From: Hymenobacter swuensis DY53
GTDB lineage: Bacteria; Bacteroidota; Bacteroidia; Cytophagales; Hymenobacteraceae
Reading direction: 5' to 3'
Length of the DNA stretch: 64,000 bases
Assembly (NCBI RefSeq): GCF_000576555.1
Contig: NZ_CP007144.1
Span: forward strand, 186,001 to 250,000
Under the pieces are notes generated by a model. It was given only the letters and a program-made list of their open reading frames with translations. It had not been told where the DNA came from and searched no databases. Positions 15,518 through 24,039 of the stretch are shown here, piece by piece; position 1 is the stretch's first letter; each line of letters opens with the position of its first letter. Position numbers and translations under genes: made by a program.

Positions 15518-18460
15518 ATGTTACCTGTGCCTATTCAAGAGACGTCTACCATAGCTTGTCTTACTTCTTATCAGGCCAAATACTTCGCTTACGACCTAAC
15601 TCGTCGTAGCCCAGAAGAATCTGAGCGCCTTTCTATGGCACTGTTCGATGCTGCTGTAGACCTTAACCCTCACCAGATTGAGGCCGCGCTTTTTGCCATT
15701 CAGTCACCGCTCTCAAAAGGAGTATTGCTCGCTGATGAAGTTGGTTTAGGCAAAACGATTGAGGCGGGCATTGTCCTTTGTCAAATGTGGGCCGAGCGTA
15801 GGCGCCGTTTACTGATTCTGTGTCCGGCCTCCCTGCGGCAGCAGTGGGCATTGGAGTTGCGCGAAAAATTCAACCTGCCGGCGGTGGTAGTCGATGCTAA
15901 AACGGCCCAGATGGCCCGCAAGGCCGACCTCGACCCGTTACACCAGGGCGCCGTGACCATCATGTCCTACCAGTATGCTAATACGGTTCGCGAGGCCATC
16001 CGTGGGGTAGAGTGGGACTTGGTAGTTATCGACGAAGCCCACCGCTTGCGCAATGCCTATCGGCCCAGCAATAAGGTAGGGCAGGGGATTAGCTGGGCTA
16101 CTGGCCACTGCCGCAAGCTCCTGCTCACAGCTACTCCGCTGCAGAATTCCCTGCTGGAACTCTATGGACTCTCCACCCTTATTGACGAGCAGCTATTCGG
16201 CGACCTGCCCTCTTTTCGCGAGCAGTTCACGGGCGCCAACGCCAACCTGGAAGCTCTCCGCCAACGCTTAACAAGCTTTTGCAAGCGTACGCTGCGCAAC
16301 CAGGTCACTGAGTACGTGCGCTACACGGAGCGCCGCACCATTACGCGCCCCTTCCAGCCCACCGACGACGAACATGCGTTATACGAAGCCATTACCAGCT
16401 TTCTGCAGCGCCCTGTTTCGTTTGCCATTCCGCAACGTCAGCGTCACCTTACGGAGCTGATTCTGCGCAAGCTGCTGGCCTCTTCACCCCTGGCCATTGC
16501 CGACACGCTCTTCACCATGAAAGCCAGGCTAATCGCACTGCGTGATACGCCGGCCGGGGCAGCCTCTGCATCCGATGCCGAGTTTGTCATGCAGATTGTG
16601 ATGGAAGACGACCTCGATGAGGAACTGCTCGATGACATTCTGGACGAGGACGAATCCGACCCTGTTGGCCCCGCGGAACTAGAGCTCGACCAGCAAATTA
16701 TTCAGGAGGAAATCCAGCTGCTGGACTACCTGGGCACCTGGGCTCGCTCTATCGGGACCGACACCAAAGCACGGGCCCTCGCCATGGCCCTGCACATTGG
16801 CTTCGAGCAGATGGCTACCACCGGAGCCAACCAAAAAGCGCTGATTTTTACGGAGTCGCGCCGCACCCAGGAATACCTCCGTACTCACTTGGAGGCCGAA
16901 GGGTATCGTGGCCGTATCGTTCTTTTCAATGGCACCAACGGCGACAGCGAAGCCGTTTGCATCTATCAGGATTGGCTTGCCCGGCACAGTGGGTCCAGCC
17001 GCGTCAGCGGCTCCCGGTCGATTGACATGCGCACGGCACTGGTGGAGTATTTCCGCGACGAGGCCGCCATCATGATTGCCACGGAAGCCGCTTCCGAGGG
17101 TGTCAACCTACAGTTCTGCTCCCTGGTCATCAATTACGACTTGCCCTGGAACCCGCAGCGTGTCGAGCAGCGCATCGGTCGCTGCCACCGCTACGGCCAG
17201 CGGCACGAAGTTGTCGTCATTAATTTTCTGAACGAGCGCAACCAAGCCGACCGCCGGGTACTGGAGTTGCTGACCGAAAAATTCAGCTTGTTCAATGGCA
17301 TTTTCGGCGCTTCCGATGATATCCTTGGCACCATCGAGTCGGGAGTTGATTTTGAGCGGCGCATTCTGGCCATCTACCAGCAGTGCCGTACGCCGGCGGA
17401 GATTGAGGCCGCTTTTCAAAAGCTCCGGGCCGAGCTCGACGAGCAAATCAAAACCCGGATGGATGACACCCGGCAGTTGCTGCTCGAGCACTTCGACGAC
17501 GACGTGCACCAGCGCCTGAAGCTCCGCCTGGAAGATACCCGCCATCAACTCGACAAGTTCAGCGCCAGGTTTTGGGCCTTAACCCGCACGCTGCTGGCAG
17601 ACCGTGCCCGATTCGAAGAGGCTTTCCTGTACTTCGACTTATTCCGGCCACCTCTGCCCGAGGTCTTGGCGGGGCGCTACTTCCTGCTCTCTAAATCACG
17701 TCCCACCGATGAGGGTCCCGCCGATATCCTCGAGGAGGGCGAAATTTTCCGCTACCGCCTTTCCCACCCGTTAGGCGAGTACGTGCTCGATACGGCCAAA
17801 TCCCTGGTCACGCCCTTTGCCCAGGTAGTGTTCGATGTTCGTCATCATCCCACCCGACTAGTGTTGGTCGAAGCGCTACGCGGCATGAGCGGTTACCTGA
17901 CGCTCACTCGCCTGTGCCTCGAAAGCTACGAGCACGAAGAATATCTGCTCTTCTCGGCCTTCGACGAAACGGGCCAGTCTCTCGACCAGGAAACCTGCGA
18001 GAAAATGCTGGTCTGCGCGGCGCATATAGCCGATGGCCTGCCCGAAGTGCCGGCCAGTGCCGCCAACCGCCTCCGGGCTGAGGCCGAGCGCCATGTGCAG
18101 GCTACTATCAGCCATTCGCTGGAGCGCAACAGCCGCTATTTCCACGAAGCCCGCGAAAAGCTGGAGCGTTGGGCCGAAGACCTGATTCTGGCGGCCGAAA
18201 AGGCCCTGCGCGATACCAAGGAGCAGATAAAACAGCAGCAGCGCCAAGCGCGTTTGGTACCCACGCTCGATGAACAGAAGGCCATTCAGCAGAAAATTAG
18301 CCAGCTTGAGCAGCAACAACGTCGGCAGCGGCAGGGAGTTTTCGAGGCTGAGGATGAAATCTTACAGAAACGCAACGACTTGATTGAAGCGCTTGAAAAG
18401 CGTCTCACCCACCGCACCACTACCGAGCACCTGTTCACTATCCGGTGGGCAGTGGTCTGA
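15518..18460 (+). CDS. SNF2-family helicase/translocase (first gene of the large array)
   Basis: This 980-residue protein is a complete Swi2/Snf2-like ATPase. LNPHQIEAALFA precedes LLADEVGLGKTIEAG near residues 70-84 (Walker A), LVVIDEAHRLRN near 170 (motif II), LLLTATPLQNS near 205 (motif III), and the C-terminal lobe has LVINYDLPWNPQRVEQRIGR followed by HRYGQ near 540-562. The last about 150 residues are a Gln/Glu/Arg-rich coiled coil. Proteins of this build track along double-stranded DNA and are frequent in phage-defence loci, such as the DrmD-type ATPase of DISARM. No methyltransferase or nuclease domain is fused. It leads nine plus-strand genes; the next follows by 49 bases. Promoter search in the 247-base upstream gap gave only weak -7 candidates. 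Confidence 0.88.
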   Translation: MLPVPIQETSTIACLTSYQAKYFAYDLTRRSPEESERLSMALFDAAVDLNPHQIEAALFAIQSPLSKGVLLADEVGLGKTIEAGIVLCQMWAERRRRLLILCPASLRQQWALELREKFNLPAVVVDAKTAQMARKADLDPLHQGAVTIMSYQYANTVREAIRGVEWDLVVIDEAHRLRNAYRPSNKVGQGISWATGHCRKLLLTATPLQNSLLELYGLSTLIDEQLFGDLPSFREQFTGANANLEALRQRLTSFCKRTLRNQVTEYVRYTERRTITRPFQPTDDEHALYEAITSFLQRPVSFAIPQRQRHLTELILRKLLASSPLAIADTLFTMKARLIALRDTPAGAASASDAEFVMQIVMEDDLDEELLDDILDEDESDPVGPAELELDQQIIQEEIQLLDYLGTWARSIGTDTKARALAMALHIGFEQMATTGANQKALIFTESRRTQEYLRTHLEAEGYRGRIVLFNGTNGDSEAVCIYQDWLARHSGSSRVSGSRSIDMRTALVEYFRDEAAIMIATEAASEGVNLQFCSLVINYDLPWNPQRVEQRIGRCHRYGQRHEVVVINFLNERNQADRRVLELLTEKFSLFNGIFGASDDILGTIESGVDFERRILAIYQQCRTPAEIEAAFQKLRAELDEQIKTRMDDTRQLLLEHFDDDVHQRLKLRLEDTRHQLDKFSARFWALTRTLLADRARFEEAFLYFDLFRPPLPEVLAGRYFLLSKSRPTDEGPADILEEGEIFRYRLSHPLGEYVLDTAKSLVTPFAQVVFDVRHHPTRLVLVEALRGMSGYLTLTRLCLESYEHEEYLLFSAFDETGQSLDQETCEKMLVCAAHIADGLPEVPASAANRLRAEAERHVQATISHSLERNSRYFHEAREKLERWAEDLILAAEKALRDTKEQIKQQQRQARLVPTLDEQKAIQQKISQLEQQQRRQRQGVFEAEDEILQKRNDLIEALEKRLTHRTTTEHLFTIRWAVV

Positions 18461-18509
18461 CCGCTACGACCTACTCTTGTTTTCTTCCCGCAGCCCCCCC
18501 TGCAGTTTC

Positions 18510-18785
18510 ATGCCTCCTAAAATCAACCTTTCCGTGCTCGAACCCGACAACATTACCTTCACCCCCGCCGGAGCCGAAAATTTCCAGCGCGCCTTGCTCC
18601 AAACCCGCCGGGCGCAGGTAACCGCCTACAACGCCAGTGGCGGCGTTGTCTGGAGCAAGCCCTGGAACGCCACCAAGCTTACGGCCAAGTCCAGGCTCAT
18701 CGGCAACATCATGACCCGCGCCGACATCCGGTACGCTCCCGATGCGTCCTCCATCGTGCGCCTGCACGCCGAGGTGCTCCCGTAA
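18510..18785 (+). CDS. small conserved-looking protein, 91 aa, of the array
   Basis: I place the start at ATG 18510, giving MPPKINLSVLEPDNITFTP at the front; the open frame extends upstream into the SNF2 gene, which is out of frame and therefore an unlikely start. The product is compact and hydrophilic, without membrane segment, and has QTRRAQVTAYNASGGVVWSK and KLTAKSRLIGNIMTRADIR. It may be a small adaptor or DNA-contact subunit. I do not know the family. Spacing to the SNF2 gene (49 bases) and to the RecD-like gene (89 bases) puts it in the same transcript. Composition and codon use match the neighbours. Confidence 0.6.
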   Translation: MPPKINLSVLEPDNITFTPAGAENFQRALLQTRRAQVTAYNASGGVVWSKPWNATKLTAKSRLIGNIMTRADIRYAPDASSIVRLHAEVLP

Positions 18786-18874
18786 GCCGCCGCCCTATCT
18801 CCCTCGCGTATCGCAATCTGCTGCTGCTGCCTGTTACCTGCAGCCTATACTGGTAGCCCTATTTCTCTCGGCTT

Positions 18875-21800
18875 ATGCCTACTCATATCACTGCCCGCGT
18901 CGCCTGGCACCAGGACGGCTGGAATGGCCACGTATGCCGCAACCCCGCCGCCAACCGGCACTGCGTTGGTCCGCATTCCTACCCCGGCACCAAAATTCAG
19001 GAAAGCCGCCAGCTCGAATGGGAGTTGGAAGTCGCCGGCCAAAGCTGCGCGCAGCTATCTGATGTGCCGCCCTGCATCTTTAGCATCAATGCCTTTGGGG
19101 CCGAAACCCTGACCGCTGCCGATACCCCGCCCAGCTTTTTTAATTCCGGCACCCGCACCCAGTGGGCCCTGCCGCCCGCCACCGTCTGCATCTGGCCCTA
19201 CGATGCCATGTACAACGACGAGGCCTACGGCGCCAATGGCCGCGTCGATAACACTCGTCGGCTGGAGATGGTGAAGGAATATCTGGATGAAATCGAGCCG
19301 GCCAAAAGCCTGGTGTTCCACTACGCCAACTACAGCAACCCCCTTAGCACCGACGACGAGAAGCGTTACGCCGTAGTGGGCTTGGCTCGCATCAAGCGCA
19401 TCGGCGACATCAACTACTACGACAACACCGACGAGGCCACCCGTAAGCAGTACGGCGGTGCCTATGCCTGGCAGATAAACGTGGAAACGCTCTACCCCGA
19501 CCAGGGCATGCGCATCCCGTACCACCGCTACCTCGACCAGCCCGAAATTCTGGAGCGCATCACGCTCATTCCCGACAACTCGGAAAATTTCAAGTACGGC
19601 TCCCGCCACATCACCGACGACGACGCCCTGGTGCTCATCGAGCGCTTCGTAGAAATTGCCAGTTACCTGCGCGAAATCGGCGACGACAGCGAGAACTGGT
19701 CCGTGCGCCTAAGCTGGCTAAACGGCCTGCTGGCCGAACTCTGGCGCAGCCGGGGCCTGTACCCCGGCCTAGCGCGCATCCTGAAAGTTGTCGGGCTGGA
19801 AGAAACCATTCCCGCCTGCCAAAAAGCCGTGGCCAGCCACCAGGAGCAGGAGTTCCACCGGGCTGTGTTCGACTGGCTCGACAACCCCGGAGCACCTCTG
19901 CCTGGCAAAAGCATATTGGCCGCCGATGCTGCTAAAATCCGCCGCGACTGGCAGTTGCGCACCGAGCCCGAGCAGCAGCTCCTGCGGGATATCCTGCCTC
20001 GGTTCGATCTGCCGGCCGAATACTTCGAAATCATCCTGAGCGACAGCCGCGCCGAGCACGGCATAACCGCCAATCCGGCCGACCTCATCAGCAACTCCTA
20101 CCTGCTGGCCGAGCAGTTCGGGGGTGACTACGCGGGCGAGTACATCTCCTTCAGCCGCATCGACCACGGCGTACTGCCCTCCCCGGAGTTGGGTGGCGCT
20201 TTTCTGCACCAGCCCAACGACTGGCGCCGCCTGCGCGCCCTGTGTGTCGACCGGTTGCGGGCTGAGTCCAAGCATACCTTCGTCAGCGGCGGCCAGCTGC
20301 TGCAGGAAATCAACCACAAGCTCTCCTTTCTGCCCGAGTGGAAACGCACGGAGTTCACCGAGCGCTACCTCACCATCGACCGCAAGGTGCTGGAGGAAAT
20401 GCTGGTCCTGCGTCCCGAAGGCACCCGCCAGTACGTGTACCTCCGTAGGGTATACGACGACGAGCGTGAGATTGAGAGCCAGCTCCGTAAGCTCGTCACC
20501 CGCCCCGATATTTCCTTCAAGCGCCCCGTCACGGCGGCGTTTTGGGAGGGCCTGCTCGCCGACCCGCAAAGCCCCCTTATGCAGCAGGACCGCGAGGCCT
20601 ACACCGCCGCCATCCAGCAGCAGGCCCAGGTGTGCGCCCGCGTCTTCACCCGGCCCGTGTCGGTGGTGTGCGGGGCCGCCGGCACCGGCAAAACCACCAT
20701 CATCAAAGCCCTGCTGCAAGGGGTGGAAAAGGCCCACGGCTCGGCCAGTTCCTTCCTGCTGCTGGCCCCCACCGGCAAGGCGGCCGACCGCATCCGGGAG
20801 AAAACCGGCAAGTCGGCCGAAACTATCCACAAGTTCCTGGCCCGCCACGGCTGGCTGAACGAGAACATGACCCTGAAGCAGACGGGCGGCGAGCGGGAGG
20901 CTGGCGTGACCACCTACGTCATCGACGAGGCCTCTATGCTCGACCTTGGCCTGCTGGCCGCTTTGTTCCGGGCCATCAACTGGAACACCGTGCAGCGCCT
21001 CATCATCGTCGGCGACCCCAACCAGCTGCCTCCTATCGGCCGTGGTAAGGTCTTTGCCGACCTCATCGACTGGCTGCGCGAGCACCACTCCGACAACGTG
21101 GGTGAGCTTACCGTGAACCTGCGCCAGATGGGCAACCGCCTCGAAGGGGCCGGCACCGGCATCCTAGATCTGGCCTCGCTCTACGTGCGCCCCGCCAAGG
21201 GAGCACCAAAAAACGAAGAAACCGGCCTGCGCGCCGAAGAGTTGTTCCAGAAACTGCAGGACCTGCCCGAGGACGGGATGGTTGACCAAGACCTGCGCGT
21301 CCTGTATTGGGAGGATGCCGAGCATTTGCAGGAAATCCTGGTCGGCCAGATGGTGGCCGATATGGAAGCCGATACCGGACAGCAGCTCGAACCTGACGCC
21401 CGCCACCAGCTTTGGCTGCAGGCGGCCAAAGCCGCCGATGGCTCCTTCCGTCCCGACTACCAGCAGGTCATCAGTCCCTACCGCAACGAAGAGTTTGGCA
21501 CCGCCGCCATCAATCTACGTCTCCAGCACGAAGCCCGCGAAAAATCCCTGGAAAGGGTAGGGGGCCTGGCCGGCATCACGCTCTACGATAAAGTGATGCA
21601 GATTCGCAATCGGGGCGCGTCCAACCGGCTCATTGCCTACGATTTCCAGGCCCGCGAAAGCATCGGCGGTGAGGTATTCAACGGCGAACTGGGCTACGTG
21701 GTGCCCCACGGCTTTGATAGCGGTACCTGGAAGAGCCCGCGCTTTCGCCTCAGCCGCTTTAGCGTGAAGTTTGACCGCAAGCAGCACCTGGCTTTCGGCT

Positions 21801-22507
21801 ACGGCAAAAAGCTGGGGTCTTACCAATACAAAGGCCGAACCCAGTGGGCTAACGAGGAAAAGCCCGAGGATAACCTGGAGCTGGCCTACGCCATATCCGT
21901 GCACAAGTCCCAGGGCAGTGAGTTCGAGCGGGTGTACTTCATTCTGCCCAAGCAAAAAACCACCCTGCTCTCACCCGAGCTGTTTTATACCGGCATCACC
22001 CGCGCCAGCCGCCACTGCACCATTCTGGTTCAGGAAGACATTGCCCCGCTACTGCGCATCTACCGCCCCGGGGCCTCGCACCTGGTCGGCATCAATTCCT
22101 CCTTGTTCGACTTCACGCCCGCGCCCGACGGCGCGGCCCAGCTCCGCGAAGCCGCCTACCTCGAAGAGGGCCGTCTGCACCAGACACTGGCCCCGGCCAT
22201 GGTGCGCTCCAAGTCCGAAGTCATCATCTCCAACCTGCTCTTCGAGCGTGAAATCCCCTTCTTCTACGAGCTGCCCCTCTACGCGCCCGACGGCTCCTTC
22301 TACCTGCCCGACTTCACCATCAAGTGGCGCGGCGAAACCTACTTCTGGGAGCACCTCGGCATGCTCGACCACGACGACTACCGCCGCCGTTGGGAAACCA
22401 AAAAGGCGTGGTACGAGCGCCATTTCCCCGGCCAGCTCATCACCACCGAAGAATCCGGCAACCTCTCGCCCGATGCCCAGCGTGTGGTGGAAAAGTGGTT
22501 TAGTTAA
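18875..22507 (+). CDS. RecD-like SF1B helicase with a C-terminal PD-(D/E)XK/Vsr-like nuclease domain
   Basis: The 1210 residues contain an N-terminal region of unknown type with spaced Cys/His (CRNPAANRHC), a helical middle, then a RecD2-like motor. Its blocks are CGAAGTGKTTIIKALL near residue 600 (Walker A), VIDEASMLDLGLLAALF near 682 (motif II), VGDPNQLPPIGRGKVF near 711, and the C-terminal UvrD_C_2 block ISVHKSQGSEFERVYFILP near 1008 with YTGITRASRH after it. The last about 110 residues form a separate nuclease-like module: SKSEVIISNLLFEREIPF, LPDFTIKWRGETYFWEHLG, then DYRRRWETKKAWYERHFPG. That order (E, then PDF and a later E with K) fits PD-(D/E)XK/Vsr-type folds. Likely role: 5'-3' unwinding coupled to cleavage. 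The next gene starts 14 bases later. Confidence 0.85.
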   Translation: MPTHITARVAWHQDGWNGHVCRNPAANRHCVGPHSYPGTKIQESRQLEWELEVAGQSCAQLSDVPPCIFSINAFGAETLTAADTPPSFFNSGTRTQWALPPATVCIWPYDAMYNDEAYGANGRVDNTRRLEMVKEYLDEIEPAKSLVFHYANYSNPLSTDDEKRYAVVGLARIKRIGDINYYDNTDEATRKQYGGAYAWQINVETLYPDQGMRIPYHRYLDQPEILERITLIPDNSENFKYGSRHITDDDALVLIERFVEIASYLREIGDDSENWSVRLSWLNGLLAELWRSRGLYPGLARILKVVGLEETIPACQKAVASHQEQEFHRAVFDWLDNPGAPLPGKSILAADAAKIRRDWQLRTEPEQQLLRDILPRFDLPAEYFEIILSDSRAEHGITANPADLISNSYLLAEQFGGDYAGEYISFSRIDHGVLPSPELGGAFLHQPNDWRRLRALCVDRLRAESKHTFVSGGQLLQEINHKLSFLPEWKRTEFTERYLTIDRKVLEEMLVLRPEGTRQYVYLRRVYDDEREIESQLRKLVTRPDISFKRPVTAAFWEGLLADPQSPLMQQDREAYTAAIQQQAQVCARVFTRPVSVVCGAAGTGKTTIIKALLQGVEKAHGSASSFLLLAPTGKAADRIREKTGKSAETIHKFLARHGWLNENMTLKQTGGEREAGVTTYVIDEASMLDLGLLAALFRAINWNTVQRLIIVGDPNQLPPIGRGKVFADLIDWLREHHSDNVGELTVNLRQMGNRLEGAGTGILDLASLYVRPAKGAPKNEETGLRAEELFQKLQDLPEDGMVDQDLRVLYWEDAEHLQEILVGQMVADMEADTGQQLEPDARHQLWLQAAKAADGSFRPDYQQVISPYRNEEFGTAAINLRLQHEAREKSLERVGGLAGITLYDKVMQIRNRGASNRLIAYDFQARESIGGEVFNGELGYVVPHGFDSGTWKSPRFRLSRFSVKFDRKQHLAFGYGKKLGSYQYKGRTQWANEEKPEDNLELAYAISVHKSQGSEFERVYFILPKQKTTLLSPELFYTGITRASRHCTILVQEDIAPLLRIYRPGASHLVGINSSLFDFTPAPDGAAQLREAAYLEEGRLHQTLAPAMVRSKSEVIISNLLFEREIPFFYELPLYAPDGSFYLPDFTIKWRGETYFWEHLGMLDHDDYRRRWETKKAWYERHFPGQLITTEESGNLSPDAQRVVEKWFS

Positions 22508-22521
22508 ACTGTTTTCAGGCA

Positions 22522-23823
22522 ATGGACGATACGCGTCAATCCTTCAGTAGCTTCTATCAACCGTCTTTTTTTCGGATGAATTTGGCTACGCCAAAATCAG
22601 TCAGCGACCTGAACAATTTCCCGGAAGAAGTTTGGCCGGCTTACTTACACGAGTACGTACACTTTCTGCAGGATATTTCAACCAGTGATGGGTTGTCCAA
22701 CGCTGCTACAGTTATTAATTACATTCGATATGGAGTAAGCCAGGTAAAGGAAGGTAAACCGCTGCCTCTCGAAGTTCCTCCTGATGCAATTATAGCACCC
22801 CAGCAACAACTACGTGCAATCTACCTGGGTGCTGGTTTGAAACAGAATCCTAAAGACAAAAGCGTTATTGATGTACGATTAGAGGACTCAGGGATAGTTC
22901 TACCGGATGAGCGCATTCCCAAGCAGGTAGTCGTTGAATTTGCTTCTGGCGAGCAGTTTCTGTTTGGGTCCTTCTGGATTGGCGAAAGCATGGCCAATAT
23001 TGTTGAAGGCCTCATCTACCCCCAAGAAAAAATACCCGTTCGAGTCGCCTATCATGCCGCCGAATTAGTCGTGCAGCACATATACCCCGTGTTAGCTAAC
23101 CAAAGCCGGGAAAACGTGCTTGCCCTCTGCGATGCTAGCCTGCTTTTTTGGCATCCAGGCCAATCGTTCGTCATGGTGCTGAAAAAGATGCGGGAGGAGC
23201 AATGGTTGCCGACGGTGCCGGAGGATATTTATGATTTTTCGCGAAAGAACATTCAGTTTGACTATGAGGAAATCAGTACAGTAGAAGGGCTGCTGGCTTA
23301 CTCGGCTGCCCAGGCTATTGAGTTCACCACGAGCGTATTTACGGCTGATAAATTTCTGCCAAACGCTCGATGGATTCGCGAAATCATCCTGCGAGCTGAG
23401 CTACTGCGCAACAAACAACCCGCCTTTATTCTGCAGTTGGTGCGGGGTGGGCCTCTGAAAACCAACCGCTTTTTTGCGTGGTTACTGAACTGGCTTGGCT
23501 CCCCACTGACTACTAACAATGACGATGAAGGGTCGCTGGCTCCCATGGCTGACTTCAGCGACATAGCCGACATGCACCTGGACCTCTTTCGGGCGATGCG
23601 TCAAGTAACGGCGTTGTTCATGGAAGGAAAGGTGGCGTGCGAAATGAAGTCTTACTGTCAAAGAAGCCAGGAAGAACAAGACCAGCCAGATTTTGTCGAC
23701 AGTCGCTGTACCAATGCGCCCTGGCAGCGTTGCAAAGACCAAAACCTGTGCGCCTTCGGGGCAATCTGGCGAATGTGGGGCCTCACCGATGTCGTGCCGC
23801 ATTTTGCAAGTGCGGCAACGTAG
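22522..23823 (+). CDS. HExxH-motif protein, possible zinc metallopeptidase, of the array
   Basis: The protein has 433 residues. LHEYVHFLQD at residues 42-51 is an H-E-x-x-H signature like that of gluzincin metalloproteases. A candidate third ligand is in the segment GESMANIVEGL near 155-165. The C-terminus has a cluster of Cys (CEMKSYC, then CTNAPWQRC and QNLC) that could bind a second metal or form an interaction knuckle. There is no signal peptide, so any protease would act in the cytoplasm. It is less GC-rich than its neighbours, a sign of separate origin. It starts 14 bases after the RecD-like gene and is followed by a REP-like repeat. The motif alone does not prove peptidase activity. 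I know of no named defence system with this protein beside a type III-like methylase. Confidence 0.6.
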   Translation: MDDTRQSFSSFYQPSFFRMNLATPKSVSDLNNFPEEVWPAYLHEYVHFLQDISTSDGLSNAATVINYIRYGVSQVKEGKPLPLEVPPDAIIAPQQQLRAIYLGAGLKQNPKDKSVIDVRLEDSGIVLPDERIPKQVVVEFASGEQFLFGSFWIGESMANIVEGLIYPQEKIPVRVAYHAAELVVQHIYPVLANQSRENVLALCDASLLFWHPGQSFVMVLKKMREEQWLPTVPEDIYDFSRKNIQFDYEEISTVEGLLAYSAAQAIEFTTSVFTADKFLPNARWIREIILRAELLRNKQPAFILQLVRGGPLKTNRFFAWLLNWLGSPLTTNNDDEGSLAPMADFSDIADMHLDLFRAMRQVTALFMEGKVACEMKSYCQRSQEEQDQPDFVDSRCTNAPWQRCKDQNLCAFGAIWRMWGLTDVVPHFASAAT

Positions 23824-23842
23824 GCTCCTCCCCCAATCGTAA

Positions 23843-23886
23843 GGCTCCCCCTCTCCCTCTGGAGAGGGGGCCGGGGAGTGAGGCGC
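23843..23886. repeat. REP-like C-rich palindrome, copy 1
   Basis: A perfect 10-bp stem (CCCCCTCTCC / GGAGAGGGGG, 4-base loop) is followed by CCGGGGAGTGAGGCG. The same unit recurs at 27528-27571. It fills the 216-base gap before the methyltransferase gene and may act as a transcription or mRNA-stability element. Confidence 0.75.
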
Positions 23887-24039
23887 CACCCCAGAGCGTA
23901 ACCACCCCCGGGCCGGGAGGGAGGCGCAAAACCAACCCCCTAGCAGCCAACCACCTCGGCCGCTGGCCTTGCGCCGCCCCGCGTCAAGACCTACCTTCAA
24001 GCTTTTATCATTCGCTATTCCGGCCCCCTGGCCGCTTCC

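Noticed and set aside
19769..21088. A 439-codon minus-strand frame opposite the RecD-like gene.
   Set aside because: Shadow frame; the plus strand has complete helicase motifs over the same bases.
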